NCBI RefSeq assembly: GCF_000775285.1
Contig: NZ_JJML01000018.1
Span: 1 to 45,853 of the forward strand
Direction: 5' to 3'
From: Neosynechococcus sphagnicola sy1
Lineage (GTDB): Bacteria > Cyanobacteriota > Cyanobacteriia > Neosynechococcales > Neosynechococcaceae
Length of the DNA: 45,853 nt
Part shown: piece by piece, positions 8,742 to 17,311 of the stretch
Position numbering within the stretch: the stretch's first letter is position 1
Layout: each line of letters begins with the position of its first letter
Program-made: the position numbers and the translations under genes
The notes under the pieces: model-generated
What the model was told of the DNA's origin: nothing
The model's input: the letters and a program-made list of their open reading frames with translations, nothing else
Database searches by the model: none

Positions 8742-9687
8742 ATGCACAAATCTATCCCCCGATTTTCTACGGATGTTTCCCCCCTGTTCCATGCCCTCCT
8801 CAGTGGTGCCTTACTGATTGGCTGTGCTTCAACCCCTGTGGGAAAGCAGGCAACCCTGTCAGCACCAGGAGCGGAGGGGCGAAATGCGGCGGTGATGGCA
8901 GAAGCCCCCCTGAGTGATGCCGCCGCCCTAGCTCCTCCAGCTCCAACGACTCAAGCGCTGAAACCCAAGGCCCCAACTGGTGAAAACCGCCGAGATCACC
9001 CTGGTTGTCTCGTCGATTCAGGACAGTATTCGGGCTGCCACCCAGGTTGTGAAAACCCAACAGGGGGATATTCTGGGGTTGCAAAGCCAAACTCTGCCCA
9101 ATGATCCCGTGCTACCGACGGTTTCCCTGCAAATTCGCGTTCCTGCGGAACGCCTAGACGCAACCCTCGCCCAGTTAAGTCAATTAGGAACCGTGACCAA
9201 TCAGCGTCTGACCGCCGAGGATGTCTCCGATCAACTGGTGGATTTTGATGCCCGCCTGCGCAATCTCCGCAAAACCGAGGAGACCCTGCTGCAAATTATG
9301 GAACGCTCCGGTTCCGTTGCTGATGTCCTCAAAGTTGCCCAAGAGCTGAGTAATACTCGGCAAGCCATTGAGCAAACCGCTGCCCAGTTGCACCGCCTCA
9401 ACAGCCAGGTTGCCTACTCCAACATTACGGTGGTGATGGAAGCCTTATTACCCCTGGCTCCCAAACAGCGATCGCTGGCGGTGCAGTTACAGGAAACCTG
9501 GGATCGCGCGGTTCAATCCATGGGTAATCTCACCATCGATCTGAGTAAATTAGGGATTTGGTTGATAGCCTATACGCCCTATTGGGTGATCTTGGGTCTT
9601 GGGATTGTCTGGGGTCGTAGAACTCTGAGACGCCGCCGCATGGCAACCACCTCACCGCCGATTCCCCCCTGCCCACCAACCAACTAG
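8742..9687 (+). CDS. DUF4349 lipoprotein, with a one-base frame break
   Basis: The ATG at 8742 opens a lipoprotein signal peptide with a lipobox at Leu25-Ile-Gly-Cys28, followed by an Ala/Pro-rich linker. This frame ends soon after, but the next frame continues at QLVKTAEITLVVSSIQDS. Deleting one base near 8969-8974 (GGCCCC) joins LKPK to PQLVKTAEI. The joined protein has about 314 residues. The DUF4349 domain includes VSLQIRVPAERLDATLAQL, LTAEDVSDQLVDFDARLRN, a helical hairpin and SNITVVME, then a C-terminal membrane helix (IWLIAYTPYWVILGLGIVWG) and a basic tail. DUF4349 proteins are membrane-anchored with an extracytoplasmic domain; their function is not known. Confidence 0.82.
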
Positions 9688-9834
9688 GGGAGAGTCGTTA
9701 CACTGGAATACAGCCCAGGCATCGATTGGCGATTCATTCACTGGGGCGCACCCCTGATTGCCGTCCCCCGCGATCGCAACTCCTTCAGGGAGTAGCCTGA
9801 GGCTGGAAACCCTGTAATTCTAATCACCCCGACA

Positions 9835-11922
9835 ATGACAGAAAACCCGCTGCTGATTGGTCAAGGACTTCCCCCCTTTGATGCCCTACGTTCTGAAGAT
9901 GTAGAACCGGGAATAACGACCTTGCTGGCAGAGTTGGAAGCCATCCTCACCCACTTGGAAGCCACTCTCACCCCTACTTGGACTGGACTGGTGGAACCCT
10001 TGGATCGGATTCGAGAGCGCCTGACCTGGAGCTGGGGCATGGTTAGTCACTTGATGGGCGTTAAGAACAGCCCGGAACTCCGGACTGCCTTCGAAACCGT
10101 TCAACCCCAAGTGGTGCAGTTCTTGAATCGGTTGAGCCAAAGCCAACCCATCTACGAAGCCTTCAAAGCCCTGCGGCACAGTCCTACTTGGGGGAGCCTG
10201 GATCAGGCCCAACAGCGAATTGTCACCTCAGCCCTGCAAGATGCTGAATTATCGGGGGTGGGACTCAGCGGCACGTCCAGGGAACGGTTTAATGCCATTG
10301 AGCTAGCCCTGGCCGAACTGGCAACGCAATTTTCCAATCATGTCCTGGATGCCACCAAAGCCTTTAGCCTCACCTTGACCGATCCGACGGAGGTGGAGGG
10401 TTTGCCCCCTAGTCTCCTAAGCTTGGCAGCCCAGGCAGCTCGTGCCGCTGGTGTAGAAGGAGCGACGGCTGAATCCGGCCCGTGGCGGATTACCCTGGAT
10501 TTTCCTAGCTTTGGTCCCTTCATGCAGCACAGTACCCGCCGGGAACTGCGGGAAACTCTCTATCGTGCCTTCATTCGACGGGCGGCAGATGGGGAGTTCG
10601 ATAATCATCTCCTGATTGAGCAAATTTTGCGCTTACGACTGGAAAAGGCCAACTTACTCGGGTTTCAGAGCTTTGCCGAACTGAGTCTGGCGCGGAAAAT
10701 GGCTCCCGATGTTGATGCCGTTGCAGCCTTGCTGGCAGAGCTACAAGCCACTAGTTTTCCGGCGGCCACCCAGGAATTTATCGACCTACAAAGATTTGCA
10801 GCGGCTCAGGGAGCCCCTGAAGCCGCCCATCTCCAGCACTGGGATCTGAGTTTTTGGTCAGAACGACAGCGAGAGGCCCGTTTTGCCTTCAATGCTGAAG
10901 AACTGCGACCCTATTTCCCCCTGCCTCAGGTGCTTGATGGGTTATTCCAGTTGGCACAGCGTCTGTTCGGGGTGACGATTACCGCTGCCGATGGTGAGGC
11001 TCCCGTTTGGCATGCCGATGTCCGCTATTTCCAAATTGCCACTGAGTTGGGGGAAAAAATTGCTCACTTTTATCTCGACCCCTACAGTCGCCCTGCGGAA
11101 AAACGCGGCGGGGCTTGGATGGATGAGTGCCTGGGGCGAGCCAAGATTACCCACAACGGCACCTCCCAAACCCGTCTGCCCGTTGCTTACCTGGTGTGTA
11201 ACCAAAGTCCCCCCGTGGATGGACAACCCAGCTTGATGACCTTCCGAGATGTCGAAACCCTGTTCCATGAATTTGGCCATGGCCTGCAACACATGCTCAC
11301 CCAGGTGGACTACAGTGCGGCGGCGGGAATCAATAATGTCGAGTGGGATGCCGTCGAGTTGCCTAGCCAGTTCATGGAAAATTGGTGCTATGACCGGGCG
11401 ACCCTGCTAAAAATGGGACGACATTACGCAACCGGAGAGCTATTACCAACCCACTATTACGAAAAACTGTTGGCCGCTCGCAACTACATGAGCGGCTCGG
11501 CGATGCTGAGACAGCTTTATTTTAGTACCTTAGATCTGGAGCTCCATCACCGCTATCAGCCCGGTGGGTCTGAAACCGTGACAGCAGTGCGCGATCGCGT
11601 CGCTCGCACCACCACAATTTTGCCCCCACTACCGGAAGATGCCTTTCTCTGCTCCTTTGGGCATATTTTTGCTGGCGGTTATGCCGCCGGATACTACAGT
11701 TACAAATGGGCTGAAGTTTTGAGTGCTGATGCCTTTGCGGCCTTTGAAGAAGTCGGCTTGGACAATGAACCAGCGATCGCCGCCACTGGACGCCGATTTC
11801 GAGAAACAGTGCTATCCCTGGGCGGTAGTCGCCATCCCATGGAGGTCTTCAAAGCCTTTCGAGGGCGAGAACCGAGCACAAAAGCGCTACTGCGCCACAG
11901 TGGGCTGCTCCAGGTTGCCTAA
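9835..11922 (+). CDS. prlC: M3 family zinc oligopeptidase (oligopeptidase A-like)
   Basis: This 695-residue protein has the length and all-alpha layout of the thimet oligopeptidase/oligopeptidase A family. The zinc site is the HEFGH motif at residues 478-482, with Glu479 catalytic. The third ligand is Glu508 within VEWDAVELPSQF. Other conserved segments are SLARKMAPD, FYLDPYSRPAEKRGGAWMD and the C-terminal FGHIFAGGYAAGYYSYKWAEVLSADAF (quoted here as family landmarks rather than a continuous motif). No signal peptide is present, so it is cytosolic, where such enzymes degrade short peptides including cleaved signal and targeting peptides. The ATG at 9835 is followed directly by NPLLIGQGLPPFDAL, a usual family start. 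The symbol prlC (opdA) is by homology class; substrate preference is inferred. Confidence 0.95.
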   Translation: MTENPLLIGQGLPPFDALRSEDVEPGITTLLAELEAILTHLEATLTPTWTGLVEPLDRIRERLTWSWGMVSHLMGVKNSPELRTAFETVQPQVVQFLNRLSQSQPIYEAFKALRHSPTWGSLDQAQQRIVTSALQDAELSGVGLSGTSRERFNAIELALAELATQFSNHVLDATKAFSLTLTDPTEVEGLPPSLLSLAAQAARAAGVEGATAESGPWRITLDFPSFGPFMQHSTRRELRETLYRAFIRRAADGEFDNHLLIEQILRLRLEKANLLGFQSFAELSLARKMAPDVDAVAALLAELQATSFPAATQEFIDLQRFAAAQGAPEAAHLQHWDLSFWSERQREARFAFNAEELRPYFPLPQVLDGLFQLAQRLFGVTITAADGEAPVWHADVRYFQIATELGEKIAHFYLDPYSRPAEKRGGAWMDECLGRAKITHNGTSQTRLPVAYLVCNQSPPVDGQPSLMTFRDVETLFHEFGHGLQHMLTQVDYSAAAGINNVEWDAVELPSQFMENWCYDRATLLKMGRHYATGELLPTHYYEKLLAARNYMSGSAMLRQLYFSTLDLELHHRYQPGGSETVTAVRDRVARTTTILPPLPEDAFLCSFGHIFAGGYAAGYYSYKWAEVLSADAFAAFEEVGLDNEPAIAATGRRFRETVLSLGGSRHPMEVFKAFRGREPSTKALLRHSGLLQVA

Positions 11923-11950
11923 CCAAACACAAGCACTGGACTCGGGAGGT

Positions 11951-12385
11951 CTACGGCAAGTATTTCTGTACCACCTCCCACCCGGTCAAGGTCACCAGTA
12001 TCAGTCCGATGGCGAGTATCACATTGGTACTGATGTGGAGGGGACGAGCCCAGGGCGATCGCAAGATCTGGGTGGCGCTGCCCGCAGACAATAATACTAA
12101 ACTGACCACTCCCAATCCCGCCGCCAAGTGCCAAGAGTGGCCGAGGGTGCCGTAGTGGCCGAGGGTGCCGACAATGCCCACGGTCAATAACAGTAGCACC
12201 AGACTGACTAAACCAATGCCTAGACTCCAATGGAGAGGACGCAACCAGTCTGGGCGGAGCCGTTGACTGCGACGGCCATAGAACATCCAAAGACCCGTGG
12301 CCGCCAACAAACCGTAGCTGAGGAGCGACAGTCCCATCGACCAGGCAGCGATCTTCCACAACCAAAGAAAAGAAGGCAGATTCAA
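11951..12385 (-). CDS. DUF4079-like cyanobacterial membrane protein
   Basis: This 144-residue protein has four predicted membrane helices: SMGLSLLSYGLLAATGLWM, SLGIGLVSLVLLLLTVGIVG, HLAAGLGVVSLVLLSAG and STNVILAIGLILVTLTGW. Several helix-edge histidines (LHWSLG, LGHSWHLAAG, RPLHIS) could ligate haem, as in cytochrome b561-like four-helix proteins. That is inference from the pattern. I believe it belongs to DUF4079, a cyanobacterial family of unknown function, but recall of the family is only moderate. The gene converges on the M3 peptidase with 28 bases between their stops. A short in-frame DNA duplication lies in the loop between helices 2 and 3. Confidence 0.65.
   Translation of the reverse strand: MNLPSFLWLWKIAAWSMGLSLLSYGLLAATGLWMFYGRRSQRLRPDWLRPLHWSLGIGLVSLVLLLLTVGIVGTLGHYGTLGHSWHLAAGLGVVSLVLLSAGSATQILRSPWARPLHISTNVILAIGLILVTLTGWEVVQKYLP
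12136..12171. repeat. Two tandem 18-base units inside the DUF4079-like gene
   Basis: Bases 12136-12153 and 12154-12171 differ only at the last position. The duplication is in frame and produces the repeated GTLGHYGTLGH in a membrane-protein loop, so it adds six residues without breaking the gene. Confidence 0.8.
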
Positions 12386-12631
12386 AGACTTGAAACCAGG
12401 AATAACGTTTTCTTCATTATCCTCAGATTCAGCCCCCTGAAGCTGCCCTGCACCTAGGGTAAAGCAGATATGCTCAATTAAACGTTGTGTTTCTTAATGA
12501 ATTTCTCAGACAGATACAATGCCGCTTGGCAGTGAAAAGTGGGGTTGTTTTTCCTCAATGAAATGATCGCGTTTGTTATCGTTGCAATGGATTAAATTGT
12601 TTTGAGCCATGAATTGCGGATAACTGTCCAC

Positions 12632-13012
12632 TCAATCGATAGCGGTTAAAACAGTTGCTGTCTTAGGTTTGAGAGACGGATCATTGGCACCAGGCAGTTG
12701 TTCTCCTGCTGGTATGCCATCGAAGGTGGCTTCGGTTTCCAGAGAGGCGTTCAACTCATCGTACATACACAGGCGATCGCAGGGTATCGTATCAGACAAA
12801 ATAGAGCTTGCCATCATCCCTGAATGGATTTCTAACTGAGCATCAGGGGCTGCTTCAAATACCAGTCGCTGCCCTGGAAACACCACCCGCTCAAAGTACC
12901 AGTTGACAACATTGGTAATCCGAACGACTTGAATTTTGTTGGTGGCATTCACATAGCAGCAGAGGAGCTGACCAGCATCACTGGAAGGGAGGGGGTCAAG
13001 GACTTGAGCCAT
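12632..13012 (-). CDS. DUF1830 cyanobacterial protein
   Basis: This 126-residue soluble protein is dominated by the DUF1830 core. The visible landmarks are LLCCYVNATNKIQVVRITN at about residue 16, NWYFERVVFPGQRLVFEA at about 37, LEIHSG, and SDTIPCDRLCMYD at about 73. The C-terminal 45 residues are low in motif content and probably flexible. DUF1830 is almost confined to cyanobacteria and has no established function. The conserved cysteines in CCYVNAT and IPCDRL could matter, but nothing here shows a metal site. It appears to be a single gene, with about 250 bases on its 3' side and about 490 bases of non-coding DNA on its 5' side. Confidence 0.85.
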   Translation of the reverse strand: MAQVLDPLPSSDAGQLLCCYVNATNKIQVVRITNVVNWYFERVVFPGQRLVFEAAPDAQLEIHSGMMASSILSDTIPCDRLCMYDELNASLETEATFDGIPAGEQLPGANDPSLKPKTATVLTAID

Positions 13013-13501
13013 AGCGATAGGATCTTGGCTAGCAAAATCAGGAAATTACCCCTGCAAGATAACACTCCCTGATCCCCACCAGCTGTAAACCCGATTACTA
13101 ACTGAAAATGCTTTTGAAAAAATTATCTCAATTGCCATTGATCCCGCAACCGATCTATGGTCAGGCTCCCCTGACAGGATTTAGTTTGTAGCAAACATTT
13201 TTTGGCATCGGGACTGAATTACAGATCAGAAAATATGGGAACTCAAGCGTTGGCTGGATCGACGAAAAATCCCCGGAGTTGATTGCGGATGGGTCATTAC
13301 CGTTCATTCAGTGGCTGGTAGAGACTTAAAATTCAGGGATTGAAATTGTCGTGATCTCTGAAGGCTGCTGATCACAGCAATTTCCTCGGCATTGTGAGGA
13401 TAATCTGAGACCGGGGGCAATGGGACAAGCAAAATCGATGCTATCGTAAAGTTATATAACAAGCATCCTCAGCAAACACCTAAATCAGCCGGGGCTTCAA
13501 T
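13013..13501. other. 489-base divergent intergenic region
   Basis: This region separates the minus-strand DUF1830 gene from the plus-strand radical SAM operon. A GTCAGG-CTCC-CCTGAC hairpin lies near 13160-13175. Shortly after it comes a small stem, GTTTG-TAG-CAAAC, followed by a run of T (13184-13203). Together they may be a weak terminator or a regulatory element. A TATATAAC stretch near 13450, about 50 bases before the radical SAM ATG, is a plausible -10 region. I found no tRNA or open frame with a believable start. Confidence 0.35.
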
Positions 13502-15082
13502 ATGGCCGACCCGCGTATTCTTTACATCCGCCTTCCCTGCAACCCCATTTTTCCGATTGGGGTTGTGTACTTGGCCGATCATGTCCATAAGCTCTTCCCC
13601 AGCATTGAGCAACGCATCTTTGATTTAGGAACGGTTCCCCCCTTAGATTTTGCGCTGGCTTTGGATGCCTGCATCGATCAGTTTCGCCCCACCCTGTTGG
13701 TGTTTTCCTGGCGAGATATTCAAATCTACGCGCCGGTTGGGGGGCGGGGGGGCAATCCCCTGCAATATGCCTTTGAATTTTTCTATGCGCGGAATCCGCT
13801 GATCCGATTGCGAGGAGCCCTGGGGGGGGTGCGGGTTACCCAAGCCTATTATGCAGAGCTGTGGCGTAACCTGGGCTTAATTCGCCGGGGGCTGCGACGA
13901 GCGGGGCGGTATAGCTCCCAGGTGCGCGCCATCGTCGGGGGCGGTGCCGTTAGTGTCTTCTATGAGCAATTGGGGCAGAAACTCCCGCGGGGAACCATTG
14001 TCTCGGTGGGGGAGGGCGAGGCGTTGATCGAGAAGTTGTTGCGCGGAGAGGATTTTCGTGATCAACGCTGCTATGTTGCCGGAGAAGGTAGCCCCCGCGA
14101 TCGCCTGATTCATGAACCCCCCACCCCGATTGAGAAGACGGCTTGTAATTACGATTACATCCCCCAGATCTGGCCGGAGTTTGAGTATTATTTGCAGGCA
14201 CAGGATTTTTATGTCGGGGTACAGACCAAGCGGGGTTGTCCCCATAACTGCTGCTACTGCATCTACACCGTGATTGAGGGCAAGCAGGTACGGATTAATC
14301 CGGCGGATGAGGTGGTGGCTGAGATGCGCCAGCTCTATGACCGGGGGATTCGTAATTTCTGGTTTACCGATGCCCAATTTATTCCAGCTCGGAAATACAT
14401 CGATGATGCTGTGGAACTGCTCCAGAAAGTCCTGGCTGCTGGGATGACGGATATCCACTGGGCTGCTTACATTCGAGCCGACAACCTGACGCCCCAGTTG
14501 TGCGACCTGATGGTCAAAACCGGGATGAACTATTTTGAGATTGGGATTACCAGTGGGTCTCAGGAACTAGTGCGAAAAATGCGCATGGGTTATAACCTCC
14601 GCACCGTACTCGAAAATTGTCGGGACTTAAAAGCGGCTGGATTCAATGATCTGGTGTCGGTGAATTATTCCTTTAATGTCATTGATGAACGTCCGGAAAC
14701 AATTCGGCAGACGATTGCCTACCATCGAGCCTTAGAAGCGATTTTTGGGGCTGATAAGGTGGAGCCTGCCATTTTCTTTATTGGCCTTCAGCCCCACACT
14801 CACCTAGAGGAATATGCTTTTCAGCAGCAAATTTTGCGGCCCGGATATGACCCCATGAGTTTGATGCCTTGGACGGCGAAGAAATTGCTGTGGAACCCGG
14901 AACCCATGGGCTCCTTCTTTGGCGAGGTCTGCCTACAAGCTTGGCAACAGAATCCCAATGACTTCGGACGGGAGGTAATGGCTATTTTAGAACAGCGGTG
15001 GGGATGTGCTGATTTAGAATCAGCCTTAACGGCGGCAATCCCTTCCTCCCCACCCAAACCACTGGTCACGGCGGCTCGTTAG
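13502..15082 (+). CDS. B12-binding-type radical SAM protein of the photosystem II high-light acclimation family
   Basis: This is a 526-residue protein. The N-terminal part (about 1-200) resembles a cobalamin-binding fold; it begins ILYIRLPCNPIFPIGVVYLAD and includes AIVGGGAVSVFYEQLG and TIVSVGEGEALIEKLL. The radical SAM domain starts at about 235. Its cluster-binding cysteines are C246, C250 and C253 (GCPHNCCYC), followed by WFTDAQFIPA, HWAAYIRADNLTP and YFEIGITSGSQELVRKMRMG. I recognise the overall sequence as the cyanobacterial family usually named photosystem II high-light acclimation radical SAM protein. The substrate is unknown. No classic cobalamin DxHxxG motif is obvious, so B12 binding is unproven. 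It heads a tight unit: the DICT/HD gene begins six bases after its stop. Confidence 0.88.
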   Translation: MADPRILYIRLPCNPIFPIGVVYLADHVHKLFPSIEQRIFDLGTVPPLDFALALDACIDQFRPTLLVFSWRDIQIYAPVGGRGGNPLQYAFEFFYARNPLIRLRGALGGVRVTQAYYAELWRNLGLIRRGLRRAGRYSSQVRAIVGGGAVSVFYEQLGQKLPRGTIVSVGEGEALIEKLLRGEDFRDQRCYVAGEGSPRDRLIHEPPTPIEKTACNYDYIPQIWPEFEYYLQAQDFYVGVQTKRGCPHNCCYCIYTVIEGKQVRINPADEVVAEMRQLYDRGIRNFWFTDAQFIPARKYIDDAVELLQKVLAAGMTDIHWAAYIRADNLTPQLCDLMVKTGMNYFEIGITSGSQELVRKMRMGYNLRTVLENCRDLKAAGFNDLVSVNYSFNVIDERPETIRQTIAYHRALEAIFGADKVEPAIFFIGLQPHTHLEEYAFQQQILRPGYDPMSLMPWTAKKLLWNPEPMGSFFGEVCLQAWQQNPNDFGREVMAILEQRWGCADLESALTAAIPSSPPKPLVTAAR

Positions 15083-15088
15083 GTCACT

Positions 15089-16504
15089 ATGTTAATCGGT
15101 TCGATTCTACAACAACTCCAGGCAGCTCACCTATGCGGACAGGTGGGCACCCGGCCTCTGAATTTTGGAGTCTACTACAAAAATACCCTGGTGGCTCTCT
15201 GCCATGCCTTGGAAGATGCGATTCTAGCGTCAGCAACGGCTCCCCTGGTGATTACGGCCTTTCAGCGGGGAAAGTGGTATTTAGAAGAGGCCGATCGCTA
15301 TGGGGCGATCGCCGATCACGCCAGTCAGGTGGTGATTTTGGCAACGGCAGAGTCCGGTTTCCAAGACCACCCCACCAGTCAGAGATCGAATGTCGCCCTT
15401 GTGAGTCTCGATCCTGCCGACCCCGTGGCTCAGGAGTGGCATTTAATCATTTGCTCACCCAACTACACCGCTATGGTGTTATGCCAGGAAATATCGGTAG
15501 CTGATTATGGCGCGGCAGGCTTACCTGCGAATGACTTGGAACGGAAGTTCTATGGGTTTTGGACCTTTGAGCCGAGATTGGTGCAGGAGACCGTCGCCCT
15601 GGCGATCGCCCATGTGGGGCCGTATCGCCCTGACTTGCAAACCCAGTTAAACCAACAGTTGCAGGTGATGGCCGCCGCTGAGGCAACTCCTCCAAAAGGT
15701 TCCCTGGGGCTGGTGGTTTCCCGTGTGGTCGAATACCTGCAAACCAACCAACAAGCCCTACACCCGGAAACATTGGATCGGAATCTCACCGCCAATGAGC
15801 TGCAAGCCCTGCTAAGATTGGCTCAGATTATTGATCAAAGCGATCTGCAAAATCCCAACGCCGCCGCAGAGGTGGCCTCCTTGGCAGAGGCCATGGGGCA
15901 ACTCCTCGATCTGCCCGCTTGGCAGTTGCACCGCTTACGACTGGCAGGACTCCTCCATCGGCTGGTGTTTCTGGAGCCAGAGAACTTTGGAGCCTCAACA
16001 GGCCCATCCCCCCTGGAGACTCCCCTGGTCTGTCCCCTGCATCCCGGTGCCCAAGTCTTACGCACCATGAACCGACTCCGGGCGATCGCCACCATCATCA
16101 CCCATTTCACTGAACATTGGGATGGTTCGGGTTTACCTGGGGGTTTAGTTGGGGAGGCGATTCCCTTAGAGTCTCGGATTCTGGGCTTGGTCGCTGCCTT
16201 TCAGCAACGACTGACCCACCCCTCCCCTGCCCCCGGACACCCCACCGTCCTCACTACCGATCACAATCTGACGCAGGCCTTGCAGAGGTGTCAGGCCGAG
16301 CGCGGTGGTCATTGGGAACCCCTCCTGGTTGATACCCTGGAAGTCCTGGTCTATGCCATCAAACAAGGGCTGACCCTGCCCGTGGCGCTACCGAAGATAG
16401 CGGCTGGTATGTGGTTACTGGACTCCCGTTCTCAGGAATCGCTCTGGGCCATCCCCCCGGAAACTCAACCGCTGTCGGTGCCCGAAGGAGGGTCGGAATC
16501 ATGA
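15089..16504 (+). CDS. DICT sensory domain protein with degenerate HD-GYP-like domain
   Basis: This is a 471-residue soluble protein. The N-terminal DICT domain (about 1-180) contains GTRPLNFGVYYKNTLVALCH, VITAFQRGKWYLEEADRY and a C-terminal FYGFWTFEPRLV. DICT domains are sensory modules linked to GGDEF, EAL and HD-type outputs and are common in cyanobacteria. The second half (about 220-440) is an HD-GYP-like helical domain with LRLAGLLHRLVFLE near residue 290 and EHWDGSGLPGGL near 341. The usual HD metal pair reads HR here (GLLHR), and the region is shortened, so phosphodiesterase activity is doubtful. It begins six bases after the radical SAM gene and its stop overlaps the start of the next gene (ATGA), indicating translational coupling. 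Confidence 0.8.
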   Translation: MLIGSILQQLQAAHLCGQVGTRPLNFGVYYKNTLVALCHALEDAILASATAPLVITAFQRGKWYLEEADRYGAIADHASQVVILATAESGFQDHPTSQRSNVALVSLDPADPVAQEWHLIICSPNYTAMVLCQEISVADYGAAGLPANDLERKFYGFWTFEPRLVQETVALAIAHVGPYRPDLQTQLNQQLQVMAAAEATPPKGSLGLVVSRVVEYLQTNQQALHPETLDRNLTANELQALLRLAQIIDQSDLQNPNAAAEVASLAEAMGQLLDLPAWQLHRLRLAGLLHRLVFLEPENFGASTGPSPLETPLVCPLHPGAQVLRTMNRLRAIATIITHFTEHWDGSGLPGGLVGEAIPLESRILGLVAAFQQRLTHPSPAPGHPTVLTTDHNLTQALQRCQAERGGHWEPLLVDTLEVLVYAIKQGLTLPVALPKIAAGMWLLDSRSQESLWAIPPETQPLSVPEGGSES

Positions 16505-17150
16505 CCATACCGCAACTCTACCCCGGTGCTCAACTCCCCGGTGCCCTCCTCGAAGACGTTGATCTCTCGGGTCAAGATGGGTCAGGTAGTAACTTGGCGG
16601 GGGTCAATTTTGAGGGGTAGCAATTCTGGATGGGGCGAAGCTGACCCAGGCACATCTAGAGGGCGCAAATCTCCTCGGGGTGCAGGCCATTGGCGCTGAT
16701 CTGCGTGCCCATCTCCTGGGAGCTAACTTAATCCAGGCCAACTTAACTGAAGCGGATTTACGGGGTAGCAACTTGCGGGGGGCAAATCTAATGCAGGTGA
16801 GGATGCCCCGTTCCACCCTGGCAACCGCCATCTTGAGTGGGGCTAACCTCACGGGGGGCAATTTTCAGGGGGTGGATCTCCGGGGGGCTGATCTGCGAGG
16901 GGCGAACTTGCAGGGGGCAGATCTGCGCAGCACCAATCTCAACCAAGCCCTCCTCCAAGGTGCTGATCTGCGGGGAGCCAACTTGGAAGAAGCCGATCTC
17001 TGGGGCGCAGACCTCACGGGAGCCAATCTCCAAGGTGCAAACCTGCTGTGTACAGAGTTAGGATCGGCCATTCTCACGGGGTCAGATTGTCGGGGTGCTT
17101 GTTTGACCGGAACCGTGCTGGATTGGGGAGCTGTTGACCCTTCCCAATGA
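16501..17150 (+). CDS. Pentapeptide-repeat protein, with a one-base frame break
   Basis: The ATG at 16501 overlaps the stop of the DICT/HD gene. The first frame gives 39 residues, including GALLEDVDLSGQDGSGSNLAG, and stops at 16618-16620. If the G4 run at 16614-16617 were G5, translation would continue as VAILDGAKLTQAHLEGANLL and on through the main repeat block to 17150. That gives about 216 residues built almost wholly of A(D/N)LxG-type pentapeptides, such as ADLRGANLQGADLRSTNLNQ. Such repeats fold as a right-handed quadrilateral beta helix. Function in cyanobacteria is mostly unknown. There is no signal peptide or membrane helix. Co-transcription with the radical SAM and DICT/HD genes suggests a shared process. 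Confidence 0.85.
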
Positions 17151-17241
17151 AGCCTAGACGACTGGGGCTGGATTGCTACGTCTGAAGCCTTAACGGGTGA
17201 GAAGGGAGAGAAGTCCCATATATATCGGGGCGCTGGCTTGT

Positions 17242-17284
17242 CACCCGCTTACTATTATTGTTCTACAACAGCAGTAAGCGGGTG
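17242..17284. terminator. Long perfect hairpin between convergent genes
   Basis: Bases 17242-17253 (CACCCGCTTACT) pair perfectly with 17273-17284 across a 19-base loop that itself contains a TGTT/AACA stem. It lies between the pentapeptide gene and the convergent antiporter gene. It is a likely bidirectional transcription stop, although no T-run follows on either strand. Confidence 0.55.
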
Positions 17285-17311
17285 GCCCGTCAACCTATCT
17301 GATGACACGCC

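Noticed and set aside
13877-14458. 193-codon minus-strand open frame
   Set aside because: It lies wholly antisense to the radical SAM gene, which has clear catalytic motifs; its composition mirrors that gene and no family is visible.
16680-17140. Regularly spaced similar DNA units that could suggest a CRISPR-like array
   Set aside because: Period is 15 bases, units are degenerate, and they encode pentapeptide repeats in one frame; there are no constant repeats with unique spacers.
17242-17284. Possible transposon end inverted repeats
   Set aside because: The two arms are only 19 bases apart with no transposase nearby; a terminator hairpin explains them better.
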